Shown here: piece after piece, positions 14,161 through 21,595 of the stretch | How positions within the stretch are numbered: the first letter of the stretch is position 1 | Layout of the letters: each line of letters starts with the position of its first letter | Assembly (NCBI GenBank): GCA_030603035.1 | Contig: JAUVYQ010000003.1 | Span: forward strand, 1-45,309 | Reading direction: 5' to 3' | From: Phycisphaerae bacterium | GTDB lineage: Bacteria; Planctomycetota; Phycisphaerae; Sedimentisphaerales; SG8-4 | DNA: 45,309 nucleotides | Notes under the pieces: model-generated | Databases searched by the model: none | Told to the model about the DNA's origin: nothing | What the model saw: only the letters and a program-made list of their open reading frames with translations | Position numbers and translations under genes: made by a program

Positions 14161-15000
14161 TCACTCCGGCTGTTCAATTATATGGCCGTCAATGATTCTA
14201 TAAACGCGCTTGAAACCTTTCGGCTTGCGACGATTGAAATAATCATCCTGCTTTTTTTTGTCAAATTTATCTGGCTTTACTGACTTAAGAGTGATTATGA
14301 CCGAATCTTCACGACCCTCCTGGGTGTATGTAATAATTTTTATGACGCGAGGAACAAAAAAACCCTCGGACATTTCTTTATATTTATATAGTTCTGCAAT
14401 AGCCATCACTTCGCCATCCACATTAAAATACTCAATTTTGAAAACTCGATAGTCGCAGCTATAGATATACACCTTTTTGATTATCCGGCCCTGGTCATTT
14501 CTTTTCGTAAGCACATCAAATACACCTTCGGGCGATAGAGACCAGCTTCCATCGCTGCCAGGCGGTACAACTCCCAGAGCTTCAAGCAGAGTCTTAGGAT
14601 TAATGATAATACTCTGGGATGAGTTTTGCTCAGACCACAGACCCCAATGGTAAGTGCTTATCTCTCTTGGTTTTATCGCCAGCCAGAACTCGCGCTCGTT
14701 CGAGCCGAGAACAATCCCTCTCGGGTTCAGGAAAAAATCTCCGTGCAGCCGAATTTGAGCGGGCGGATTTACCCAGAGCTTCACGGGAAAGTTTTCTTTA
14801 TGCTTCTTTCCCTCAGAATAATACTGTAAAAGGCACTGCCCGTTAGCCCTCAGTGGAACTGCATTTTCTGAGCGCGACCTCAATGACTCTAATGATTGGG
14901 CTAAAAATTGCTTACCGGGACAAATACGCGTCGGCACTGTCAGTTCGGGCGCACAGCCGGCAAGAACTAATATCACTGCAGCAATCCATTTCCTTGTCAT
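14161..15000 (-). CDS. Outer-membrane-type lipoprotein, LolA/LolB-like
   Basis: 279 residues from the ATG at 15000. A lipoprotein signal (ILVLAGC) is followed by a mostly beta-strand body of the kind seen in LolA/LolB or DUF4292-type lipoproteins (LLQYYSEGKKHKENFPVKLW, IRLHGDFFLNPRG, REFWLAIKPREIS). It may handle lipid or lipoprotein traffic in the periplasm, but the family assignment is loose. The frame can be read further upstream, but those residues (DCFAALAMT) are the translation of the dispersed GTCATTGCGAGCGCAGCGAAGCAATC repeat. The ATG itself lies at the end of that repeat and there is no ribosome binding site. Confidence 0.7.
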   Translation of the reverse strand: MTRKWIAAVILVLAGCAPELTVPTRICPGKQFLAQSLESLRSRSENAVPLRANGQCLLQYYSEGKKHKENFPVKLWVNPPAQIRLHGDFFLNPRGIVLGSNEREFWLAIKPREISTYHWGLWSEQNSSQSIIINPKTLLEALGVVPPGSDGSWSLSPEGVFDVLTKRNDQGRIIKKVYIYSCDYRVFKIEYFNVDGEVMAIAELYKYKEMSEGFFVPRVIKIITYTQEGREDSVIITLKSVKPDKFDKKKQDDYFNRRKPKGFKRVYRIIDGHIIEQPE

Positions 15001-15132
15001 TGCGAGCGCAGCGAAGCAATCTCGTTTTGAACTTTGAATTTCCAACATTTGAATTTGTCTTGTTTCTCGTGCTTCAAATTTCGGATTTCCTCTCTCCTCT
15101 ATCCGCTATACGCTAAACGCTAAACGCTATCT
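14996..15132. repeat. Palindromic GTCATTGCGAG repeat and heptamer run
   Basis: 14996-15023 is the GTCATTGCGAGCGCAGCGAAGCAATCTC repeat. 15101-15132 is a heptamer run (ACGCTAT, ACGCTAA, ACGCTAA, ACGCTAT). No gene between them. Confidence 0.7.
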
Positions 15133-15622
15133 ATAATTCCACCTGCAATATCTCGCCTATCTGCGACGATAATTGCCCGATTTGCTCCTCATCAAGGCGT
15201 GGATTTATCACCTCGACGAATTCCTTGTCGCTGCCGACTATTCTTAAACGCCAGATTTCCTTATCGTCTTCGACTCTGGACGAATCATATTTCAGACGCC
15301 TTTTTCGCATCAAAATTAACGTCAGGACAAACCGAAAATTTATTTTTTCCTGCTCAGTCTCTTCTGCCAGCCGTTCAAAAAAGGCCATCAGCATCTCATC
15401 ATCAACGAATATCTGCTTTTTCTGGTCGGGGTCCGGCAGTTTGCTTTTCCAGTAGCAAAACACCTCTGGCTTTTCCATCTGCCAGTAATCAGCGCAGAAA
15501 TCCCGCCGTTGCAGTCCTTCCTCAGTCTCTACCAGAGCGCCGAAGTACTCTTCACCGCGTTCGATTTTTTTACCTGTGCCGAAGCACTGCCCAAGCGGCT
15601 TATCAATTTCCCATTCATCCAT
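15131..15622 (-). CDS. Conserved-looking hypothetical protein
   Basis: 163 residues. The first half has CFGTGKKIERGEEYFGALVE and DFCADYWQMEKPEVFCYWKS, whose cysteines could form a degenerate zinc site. The second half has a helical basic stretch (RFVLTLILMRKRRLKYD) and an acidic end. No family known to me. It is followed closely by the ComEA-like gene on the same strand. Confidence 0.65.
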   Translation of the reverse strand: MDEWEIDKPLGQCFGTGKKIERGEEYFGALVETEEGLQRRDFCADYWQMEKPEVFCYWKSKLPDPDQKKQIFVDDEMLMAFFERLAEETEQEKINFRFVLTLILMRKRRLKYDSSRVEDDKEIWRLRIVGSDKEFVEVINPRLDEEQIGQLSSQIGEILQVEL

Positions 15623-15654
15623 CTTTATCTTCTCTATCCGCTGAACGCCCTATG

Positions 15655-16026
15655 CTATTCAAACTTCAGCCATTCGCTTATATTCTCTACCGTTTTAGGC
15701 CCTATACCTTTGACCTTCTGCAAGTCGTTCGGATTTTGAAAAGCCGGCGCACCATTGTTTTCACTGTAATCCTTGCGGTACGCCACTATTGCCCCGGCTC
15801 GTACAATGCCAATGCCGGGCAATCTTACCAGACTCGCTACAGGTGCGTCATTTGGATTTATTCGTCCCTCTAACTTAATTTCGCATCCACCGGAGGCGGC
15901 TCCAAACCCCACAAGGCTCGAAACCGCAAAACCCACAGAAAACAAAACACACACGCTCACAGCGATAACAAACGCAAACGATTGAATCCTGTTTTGCCTG
16001 ATTTCTGTCATATCATATTGCATCAT
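15655..16026 (-). CDS. ComEA-like helix-hairpin-helix protein
   Basis: 123 residues. A single N-terminal membrane segment (SFAFVIAVSVCVLFSVGFAV) precedes two helix-hairpin-helix motifs, LVRLPGIGIVRAGAIVAYR and LQKVKGIGPKTVENISEWL. Membrane-anchored ComEA proteins bind incoming DNA during natural transformation. Many bacteria have ComEA-like proteins without competence, and no other com gene is visible here. Confidence 0.85.
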   Translation of the reverse strand: MMQYDMTEIRQNRIQSFAFVIAVSVCVLFSVGFAVSSLVGFGAASGGCEIKLEGRINPNDAPVASLVRLPGIGIVRAGAIVAYRKDYSENNGAPAFQNPNDLQKVKGIGPKTVENISEWLKFE

Positions 16027-16032
16027 TTCTTC

Positions 16033-16064
16033 GATTCACGAGTCACGAGCCACGATTCACGATT
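16033..16064. repeat. Heptamer run CACGAGT/CACGATT
   Basis: Four tandem heptamers: CACGAGT, CACGAGC, CACGATT, CACGATT. It fills the short gap between the ComEA-like gene and the GH10-like gene end. Confidence 0.7.
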
Positions 16065-16067
16065 TGT

Positions 16068-17543
16068 TTACCAACTGAAAATAGCGTTATGCAGTTTCTT
16101 CAAGCTTCGAAACGATTTTTTGGGTTCGAGCTGGGCCGTCAGCAGGCCGCTGTGGGCTATGGCACTGTCCTTTCTATCGGAAAGGTTCGAATATGTAACT
16201 GTATCAACAAATGGTTTGCTAAGCGCTATCTTATAGAACTGCTCAATCCACTGGCCTTGCCGCGATTGGTCCCATTCCTCGTGCCACACACCGGCAACTT
16301 TGCTATTATGTAAACCAACACCATCCCGGCTCGGAACTTCCACATCCGATATATACAGTGGCTTGGCTACAGGCCCAAAGTAATCCAGAATTGCCGATAT
16401 TTGCATCATATCTCTGATGTGCATACCGGATTGATTCTTCCCGAAACGCATAGCCAATCCGAACGCATCAAAATTAATACCGCTCTGCACAACCATATCC
16501 ATATACACCAACGGCGGAATCGTATTAGGTGTTGTTGCGTAATATTCGCCCCACGGGTTGCTGATTTCTATCATCTTCAATGCCCTGTTACTGCCCGCTT
16601 TTACAGCCATATTAGCCGCACGAGTCATTTCCAGAACCTGCTCGAAGCTGAACCCAAAATGATTAAACGCATTCAGACCGCTTACAACACACCAACCACG
16701 AACACTGCCTGAATACCGGGTAGCTGCATTCAACACGAATTGATATGCAGTTTCGCGAATCTTTTCAAACTCCGCCCCCTTACGGAGCAGCCACCTCGGC
16801 AAATATTCCTTCGAGAAGCAAAGAAGCGGACCTGCACCGATTGCCAATTTCTTTTTACCAAGCACATCAATACACTTATCAACCATTGAAAAATCGTAAC
16901 TGCCTTTATGAGACTCTATCTGCGCCCAGTTTATGGGTATCGTTACAGCGCCGAACAATTCCAGCAGCTTCTCAACATATTTAGAATTATTAATCTGCAT
17001 AGGGTCTATTCTGCAGCCAAGGCAGCCCCGCCCAAAACCGTGGTTCTTGCTCCTTGCTTCAAAAAGCGATTCAGACTGTTTTATTGCCAGCTTTTCAGAA
17101 AAAACTATAGCTTTTTTAAGCGATTCATCCGCCAATTTAGACGCCAGCGGTGCCTCTGTTATGTTTTGAATCGCCTGAACGAACAAATCCTGTGCCTCTT
17201 TGGAAATATCTTCTAAGCCCTCTACGCTGTCAAAGAACGACCAGTCTTCCCGCTTGTCGATGATTTGCATTAGCTTTGCCCGTGCTATCTCGACATTCAA
17301 ATTATACAGGCGGGTTCTTTCAGGCAGGCAGGTAGTCGGTAAAAGCACCTTACCGAAACCGTCAATAGGCCACAGCAATGCCAGTCCCGCTGCTTCCAGG
17401 TTTGGCTTCTTACACTCGATAAACCCGTTTTTGAATGTAATATTCGCTCGCCGAACGCCGATTCCATCGGTCCCGAAAAGATAAGCGCCGCATAGCGCGA
17501 ATTTATCTACAATCTTGCCGTTTCTAAAAACCTGGAATTTCAC
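16068..17543 (-). CDS. GH10-like protein lacking the canonical catalytic glutamates
   Basis: 491 residues without an obvious signal peptide. A beta-rich N-terminal region (about 1-170) precedes a TIM barrel like GH10 xylanases: IPINWAQIESHKGSYDFSMVD matches the W-x-x-x-E-x-x-x-G-x-x-x-F landmark, and GAGPLLCFSKEYLPRWL matches the G-H-x-L-x-W-H strand region. At the acid/base position, where GH10 has WDVVNE, this protein reads WCVVSGLN. At the nucleophile position (usual ITELDV) it reads ISDVEV. Both usual glutamates are thus replaced or shifted, so xylanase activity is doubtful. It could be a sugar-binding pseudoenzyme, or use other residues. Confidence 0.65.
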   Translation of the reverse strand: MKFQVFRNGKIVDKFALCGAYLFGTDGIGVRRANITFKNGFIECKKPNLEAAGLALLWPIDGFGKVLLPTTCLPERTRLYNLNVEIARAKLMQIIDKREDWSFFDSVEGLEDISKEAQDLFVQAIQNITEAPLASKLADESLKKAIVFSEKLAIKQSESLFEARSKNHGFGRGCLGCRIDPMQINNSKYVEKLLELFGAVTIPINWAQIESHKGSYDFSMVDKCIDVLGKKKLAIGAGPLLCFSKEYLPRWLLRKGAEFEKIRETAYQFVLNAATRYSGSVRGWCVVSGLNAFNHFGFSFEQVLEMTRAANMAVKAGSNRALKMIEISNPWGEYYATTPNTIPPLVYMDMVVQSGINFDAFGLAMRFGKNQSGMHIRDMMQISAILDYFGPVAKPLYISDVEVPSRDGVGLHNSKVAGVWHEEWDQSRQGQWIEQFYKIALSKPFVDTVTYSNLSDRKDSAIAHSGLLTAQLEPKKSFRSLKKLHNAIFSW

Positions 17544-17763
17544 TTTGGCCCTCTACTTGTTAACACATAGTGTTTAGCGTAGAACATTTAGTATTGTCAT
17601 TTCTGCAAATATTGTCATTCCTGCGCAAGCAGGAATCTATAACCTATCTGCTACAATTAGCCGCTGATTATAGCAATTCCACCCTTAAACGCAACCCAAA
17701 CTTTTATTGATTTTGATTAACTGTGGAAATGTGGTACGAAATATGAAATACGGGATACGAAAA
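17544..17763. repeat. Spacer with palindromic repeat and heptamers
   Basis: 17614-17637 is the GTCATTCCTGCGCAAGCAGGAATC palindrome, preceded by a partial copy. 17743-17763 is a heptamer run (GAAATAC, GGGATAC, GAAAATC). No gene seen. Confidence 0.65.
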
Positions 17764-18234
17764 TCAATTCGAAGCTATCCCGCTCTGACCGTACACGCTG
17801 CACTGTTTCATTTGAAGCTCATAAGCCAGATTGTTCTTCTCTATCAGCTTGGCTATCAAACCGATTTGATTGAGCAACGTCTCAATAAGGTCGATATTTA
17901 TCAGGGTTGATTCAGGACTATATTGTGGCAGAGCAATAATCACATAACCGCAATTAGTCCGCTCCGTAGCCAATTGTGCAGCAATAATGCTGAAGTCGTT
18001 TACTTGAGTTATAACCGGCTCAGCACCGTCATCGATTTTATCGCAGAGTTCTCTCAAAAACGACTCACTGATGTTCAGCTTGGAAAATTTTTCAGAGTGG
18101 CTGGGCCAGTGGTTACCCTCTCTATCTATGATTACCACAATAGGGCCCCGCTCCGGCAGAATGTCAAAAATCTCCCGTACAATCTGCTCATTTAGCACAC
18201 CGCCCGAAGAAAACAGCAAGTCATACATATCCAT
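17764..18234 (-). CDS. Hypothetical protein, possible sensory domain
   Basis: 156 residues. GPIVVIIDREGNHWPSHSEK and PVITQVNDFSIIAAQLATER with YVIIALPQYSP suggest a small alpha/beta sensory fold of the GAF/PAS sort, but the match is weak and I do not recognise a family. The start at 18234 has GGAG eight bases upstream. The RsbW/RsbV-like pair lies about 1 kb upstream on the same strand, with the amidase between, which leaves a signalling link open. Confidence 0.55.
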   Translation of the reverse strand: MDMYDLLFSSGGVLNEQIVREIFDILPERGPIVVIIDREGNHWPSHSEKFSKLNISESFLRELCDKIDDGAEPVITQVNDFSIIAAQLATERTNCGYVIIALPQYSPESTLINIDLIETLLNQIGLIAKLIEKNNLAYELQMKQCSVYGQSGIASN

Positions 18235-18603
18235 TCAATCAGCTCCTTGCTTCGCTTTCAAAATAACACCACCACCGGAAACTTCGGTATAATCAGACGC
18301 CGGCTTTCTTGGCGTATGATATTTTGGTTTAACTCTGCCGGAAAAGCAGCCCGCACCAACAGAGGGACGAGAATGCAAAACCTCAATAAACGCCCCAAAA
18401 CACCGGTTTCTACGCTAAACACATACCTGACCGACTTGGTGCGCCACTGAGTTCGCAAGTGAGTTTATGGGACCCAGCACGCTATCCGGATGCTCGATGC
18501 TGAATACCCGATTTAATCCAATCGCCAATTACGAGTATCGAGTATCGAGTATCAAGAATCGAGTATCGAGTATCGAGTATCGAGTATCGAGAATCGTATC
18601 AAC
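18235..18603. repeat. Gene-free stretch ending in a nine-unit heptamer array
   Basis: 18532-18600 is a run of CGAGTAT heptamers with variants (CAAGAAT, CGAGAAT). The rest contains only an unconvincing 66-codon minus frame without ATG or ribosome binding site. Confidence 0.75.
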
Positions 18604-19245
18604 TCAAAAATCAAGCATCGATTTTAGCCTGCCCATCGGAAACTTTTTTCCAGGACAGTCAGTTGCTCGCGCCCCCGGCGTGGTCTTATGACCGTAAACC
18701 CGGCTTTTCGGAATCCTATACCGGTTTTGAAGAAACCGAACTAATTTCACAAGAGACTGCATCTGCCGCCTCGTCGGTACGGTTTGATTGAAGTTACCCA
18801 CAAGGCAAATTCCCACCGCCTTTTCGTTCGCCCAGTTGTTAGGTGTCTTACAATGTGCTCCTGTAAGCTGCTTACGCCAGCGAAACGTAACCTCAACCGC
18901 ACCATCACCACTGTTGGTCCCGTTACCTATGACAAAATCGTAGCCAATGCCTTCCCAATATTTGTTTTCTCTGTGCCACCTGTCAAATATAGCTGCGCTT
19001 CCGTTTTTCGTCGCTGAGTGATGTATCACTATAGCCGTCCATTTCTTTTCCACACGAGAAGGCGGCAGCCAGTCTCTCGGAATATTTCTATCAATTCCCG
19101 CCGGGGTTTGGAATGGTTTTTTAACCGGCGGCAAAACAACCCGGGACGTTGGAGTATAGGTAATCTCGGGCATCGGCTCATCATTATATGCACAGCCGCC
19201 CAGAACAAGAAAACAACACCAAACAATAAATACTCTGCTGAACAT
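18604..19245 (-). CDS. N-acetylmuramoyl-L-alanine amidase lipoprotein
   Basis: 213 residues. A lipobox (FLVLGGC, lipidated Cys18) is followed by a linker and an Amidase_2/PGRP domain. Zinc ligands are visible as H75/H76 in IVIHHSATK, the His of GAHCK and the Cys of DCPGKK. The fold signature GYDFVIGNG and AVGICLVGNF also fits. It should cleave the lactyl-alanine amide of peptidoglycan from the outer membrane or periplasmic side, in wall turnover or recycling. It is divergent in spacing from neighbours and probably monocistronic. Confidence 0.9.
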   Translation of the reverse strand: MFSRVFIVWCCFLVLGGCAYNDEPMPEITYTPTSRVVLPPVKKPFQTPAGIDRNIPRDWLPPSRVEKKWTAIVIHHSATKNGSAAIFDRWHRENKYWEGIGYDFVIGNGTNSGDGAVEVTFRWRKQLTGAHCKTPNNWANEKAVGICLVGNFNQTVPTRRQMQSLVKLVRFLQNRYRIPKSRVYGHKTTPGARATDCPGKKFPMGRLKSMLDF

Positions 19246-19315
19246 CTTTTAATTATTTCTCCTTTATCCGTTACCGGGCTTGCCCTTGATACCGTCGTCA
19301 AGGGGCCGCTATTGA

Positions 19316-19801
19316 TTATGCCTGTGTTTCATCCCGACCCCTGCGGCAGGGGCGGGATTCACCCCGGCTTTTTGCTAACTGCGGCTTCCCTCTATATCTG
19401 GCCATATACACACGATTGCCACGTTCGTTGAATTCAACCACATCCATATACGAACGCATAAGAAGCAGTCCTCTGCCCTCGGGCTTGTAAAGATTTTCGC
19501 CGTATCGCGGATCCGGCACAGCGGCCGGGTCAAACCCATCACCCTCGTCAGTCATAGAAATCTCAAATTTATCCAGCCCCACCGAATAGTCAATTTTAAC
19601 CTCTTTGTCAGGGCTCATTTTATTACCGTGCGTGATGGCATTGGTAAAGGCCTCCTGTAACGCCAGATGCACAGCAAAAACATCCTCTTTGCTGAAACCG
19701 TTCGCTTTGAGCTTAGATAGAATCCGCTTGCACACCTCAACAATAGCAGACGGCGTACTTTCGAGAGTCATTGAGCGGCTGGTTGGCATTTCTGACGCCA
19801 T
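19316..19801 (-). CDS. Anti-sigma factor kinase, RsbW-like
   Basis: 161 residues from the ATG at 19801 (MASEMPTSRSMT). HATPase_c_2 domain: N-box LALQEAFTNAITHGN, G1 DEGDGFDP and G2 GRGLLLMRSY. Proteins of this type sequester a sigma factor or response regulator and phosphorylate a STAS-domain antagonist. The antagonist is encoded next door at 19936-20304 on the same strand. The Arg/Gly-rich C-terminal tail (after about residue 140) is unusual and may be disordered. No sigma factor gene is nearby, so the target is unknown. Confidence 0.9.
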   Translation of the reverse strand: MASEMPTSRSMTLESTPSAIVEVCKRILSKLKANGFSKEDVFAVHLALQEAFTNAITHGNKMSPDKEVKIDYSVGLDKFEISMTDEGDGFDPAAVPDPRYGENLYKPEGRGLLLMRSYMDVVEFNERGNRVYMARYRGKPQLAKSRGESRPCRRGRDETQA

Positions 19802-19935
19802 AAACCTATACCATCCCAAAAAGCCTTTGCAATGACTCTGCAAAGACAAGATTATATCTCAAATCAATAGCTATCGCTACGTTCCAAATTATCGGCCAAT
19901 CTTCGCCATTGCGAACAAAGCGAAAAAACTTTCGC

Positions 19936-20304
19936 CTAATCTGCCGTAGGTAAACTTTCAACCGCACCTGCTACGTCCGGGTAAATATCGAAAATCTTCG
20001 TCAGCCGCGTTATCTTAAAAACTTCATAAATCCTTGGGTTTATATTACAAAGTCTCAATTGGCCGTCGCACTCGTAAATCCTTTTGCTGATTCTAATTAA
20101 AAGCCCTAAAACAGCCGAAGACAAAAACCGCACATTGCAAAAATCTAAAATCAGATTTATCCGCCCACCTTGCTCGATAACAGACATAATTGACTCCTGA
20201 AGCGCCTTAATGTCCTTCTCTTCAAGGATTTTTTCGTCGGTAAAAGTGGTAATAGTTGCGTTCTCGGTGTACTCGACACTTATTCTCGGCTTAATCTCAG
20301 CCAT
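19936..20304 (-). CDS. Anti-sigma factor antagonist (STAS domain), RsbV-like
   Basis: 122 residues forming a single STAS domain. NLILDFCNVRFLSSAVLGLL contains the conserved serine (S62 or S63) that the partner kinase phosphorylates. The LRLCNINPRIYEVFKITRL segment is the usual C-terminal helix region. Unphosphorylated, it would bind the RsbW-like kinase and free its target. It lies upstream of the kinase gene on the same strand with a 134-bp gap, so the pair is probably one partner-switching unit. Confidence 0.9.
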   Translation of the reverse strand: MAEIKPRISVEYTENATITTFTDEKILEEKDIKALQESIMSVIEQGGRINLILDFCNVRFLSSAVLGLLIRISKRIYECDGQLRLCNINPRIYEVFKITRLTKIFDIYPDVAGAVESLPTAD

Positions 20305-20745
20305 AACAATCTCCTAAAAAAACGCAAAATTGCATCAGAATCTTATGGTACGGTACCCTGGATGTCAAGTTTTTTACCACGCTTGAAAAAAATTTTAAAA
20401 TTTTTTGCTATTTTACGCATTTCAGAGGAAAAAATTCTTGCAATTCGCAGTACTTAATGGATAATAAACGCTATGAGCTTTTGTGCGTTTTCAACCTTGA
20501 CCTATCTTAACGCACGCCCGAAGTGCCCTGAGCGCAAAAGAGTAATGTTGAATTTTGTATTATTTACCTGATTTTTTACAACAAAGGTAAGTCGATAATT
20601 ACACTTACACCGTAGAGAGGTATCTAAAAAAGGGCTTAACTACAACGTAGCTGCTACTCCTTATTTGCTTTTTCATTAGCGTACACCCGCCTACGGCGGA
20701 TAAGAAAACTTTTATAATTATTGCACTATTTTGAAGGAGGCTAAA
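20305..20745. other. Gene-free region between divergent genes
   Basis: It separates the STAS gene from the rightward Rrf2 gene. TATAAT at 20713-20718 is a probable -10 box for Rrf2. A short hairpin (CCGCC-TACG-GCGG) lies just before it at about 20688-20699. Nothing else recognisable. Confidence 0.5.
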
Positions 20746-21144
20746 ATGAAAATTAGTAGATCCACAGGATATGGACTGATTGCGGTCGGCTATATTGCCA
20801 AGCATCAAGACCAAAAGATTATTTTATCGCAAACCATATCTAAAGAATATGATATACCTTTGGAATATCTGCTAAAGATACTACAGCAGTTGGTCAGAGC
20901 AAATGTGTTACGCAGCAAAAGAGGACCACGAGGCGGGTTCTCCTTGGCTAAATCCACAAAAAAAATCACTATGCTCCAGATTATCGAAGCCGTTGACGGA
21001 CCTATGATTAGTCGGTTGAACCTGGCTGAGCAAACTCACGGTGAAAAATTCAGTGTTCGGGCCGAAAAAACCTACGAAAAAGCAATTGCCCAGGCCAGAA
21101 GTGTTTTCGAAAAAACAAAGCTCTCAAATTTAATCGAAGGATAG
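20746..21144 (+). CDS. Rrf2-family transcriptional regulator
   Basis: 132 residues from the ATG at 20746, which has GAAGGAGG upstream. Winged helix of the Rrf2 type: RSTGYGLIAVGYIAKHQ, ISKEYDIPLEYLLKILQQL and LRSKRGPRGGFSLAKS. The three cysteines that bind an Fe-S cluster in IscR/NsrR are absent, so it probably senses something else or works without a cofactor. A MazG-like gene follows after a heptamer array. Confidence 0.9.
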   Translation: MKISRSTGYGLIAVGYIAKHQDQKIILSQTISKEYDIPLEYLLKILQQLVRANVLRSKRGPRGGFSLAKSTKKITMLQIIEAVDGPMISRLNLAEQTHGEKFSVRAEKTYEKAIAQARSVFEKTKLSNLIEG

Positions 21145-21178
21145 AAATCAGAGCACAAAAACATAAGAGCGCCAAAAC

Positions 21179-21259
21179 GAATATCGAATAACGAATATCG
21201 AGTATCCGGCATCGAGCATCGAGCATCGAGTATCGAGCATCGAGCATCGAGTATCGAGA
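21179..21259. repeat. Heptamer array CGAGYAT abutting the mazG-like start codon
   Basis: About eleven tandem units (CGAATAT, CGAGTAT, CGAGCAT and variants) end two bases before the ATG at 21261. The whole leader of that gene is repeat. Confidence 0.8.
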
Positions 21260-21260
21260 A

Positions 21261-21530
21261 ATGCATATTAGCCAGTTTCAACAGTTAATTGCTAAAAAAT
21301 ATAAAAAGCGGGACCAGCAAAGAGGAATCCCGGCCACGTTTATGTGGTTTATTGAAGAAGTCGGAGAGCTTGCCACCGCCCTTGTCTCTGAGGACAAAAA
21401 AAACAAAGAGGAAGAATTTGCCGATGTCTTTGCCTGGCTCTGCACGCTGGCAAACATAAGCGACGTGGACCTGGAAAAGGCCTGTGTTAAATACACCGGC
21501 AATAACGTCGAAGGCTTCAAACCCAAATAG
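21261..21530 (+). CDS. MazG-like nucleotide pyrophosphohydrolase
   Basis: 89 residues forming one MazG-type helical domain. FIEEVGELATAL and EEFADVFAWLCTLA carry the E-E-x-x-E and E-x-x-D magnesium-binding motifs. Such enzymes hydrolyse NTPs or dNTPs to monophosphates and pyrophosphate, a house-cleaning role. Translation would have to start from a ribosome site made of CGAG repeats (GAG at the right distance), since the heptamer array runs up to the start codon. Confidence 0.85.
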   Translation: MHISQFQQLIAKKYKKRDQQRGIPATFMWFIEEVGELATALVSEDKKNKEEEFADVFAWLCTLANISDVDLEKACVKYTGNNVEGFKPK

Positions 21531-21533
21531 CAA

Positions 21534-21595
21534 GCGTTTAGCGGATAGCGGATAGCAAAAAACTATACCCTATACGCTATACGCTATACGCTATT
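21534..21595. repeat. Heptamer run ACGCTAT/GCGGATA
   Basis: Tandem TAGCGGA and ACGCTAT units lie between the convergent MazG-like and transporter genes. The last unit supplies the C-terminal Ser-Val and TAG stop of the transporter. Confidence 0.75.

Noticed and set aside
18258..18458. 66-codon minus-strand frame with a hydrophobic middle
   Set aside because: TTG start without Shine-Dalgarno and no family; the hydrophobic stretch alone is weak support.
18532..18600. CRISPR or coding repeat
   Set aside because: Pure period-7 tandem DNA without spacers, and 7 is not a multiple of 3.
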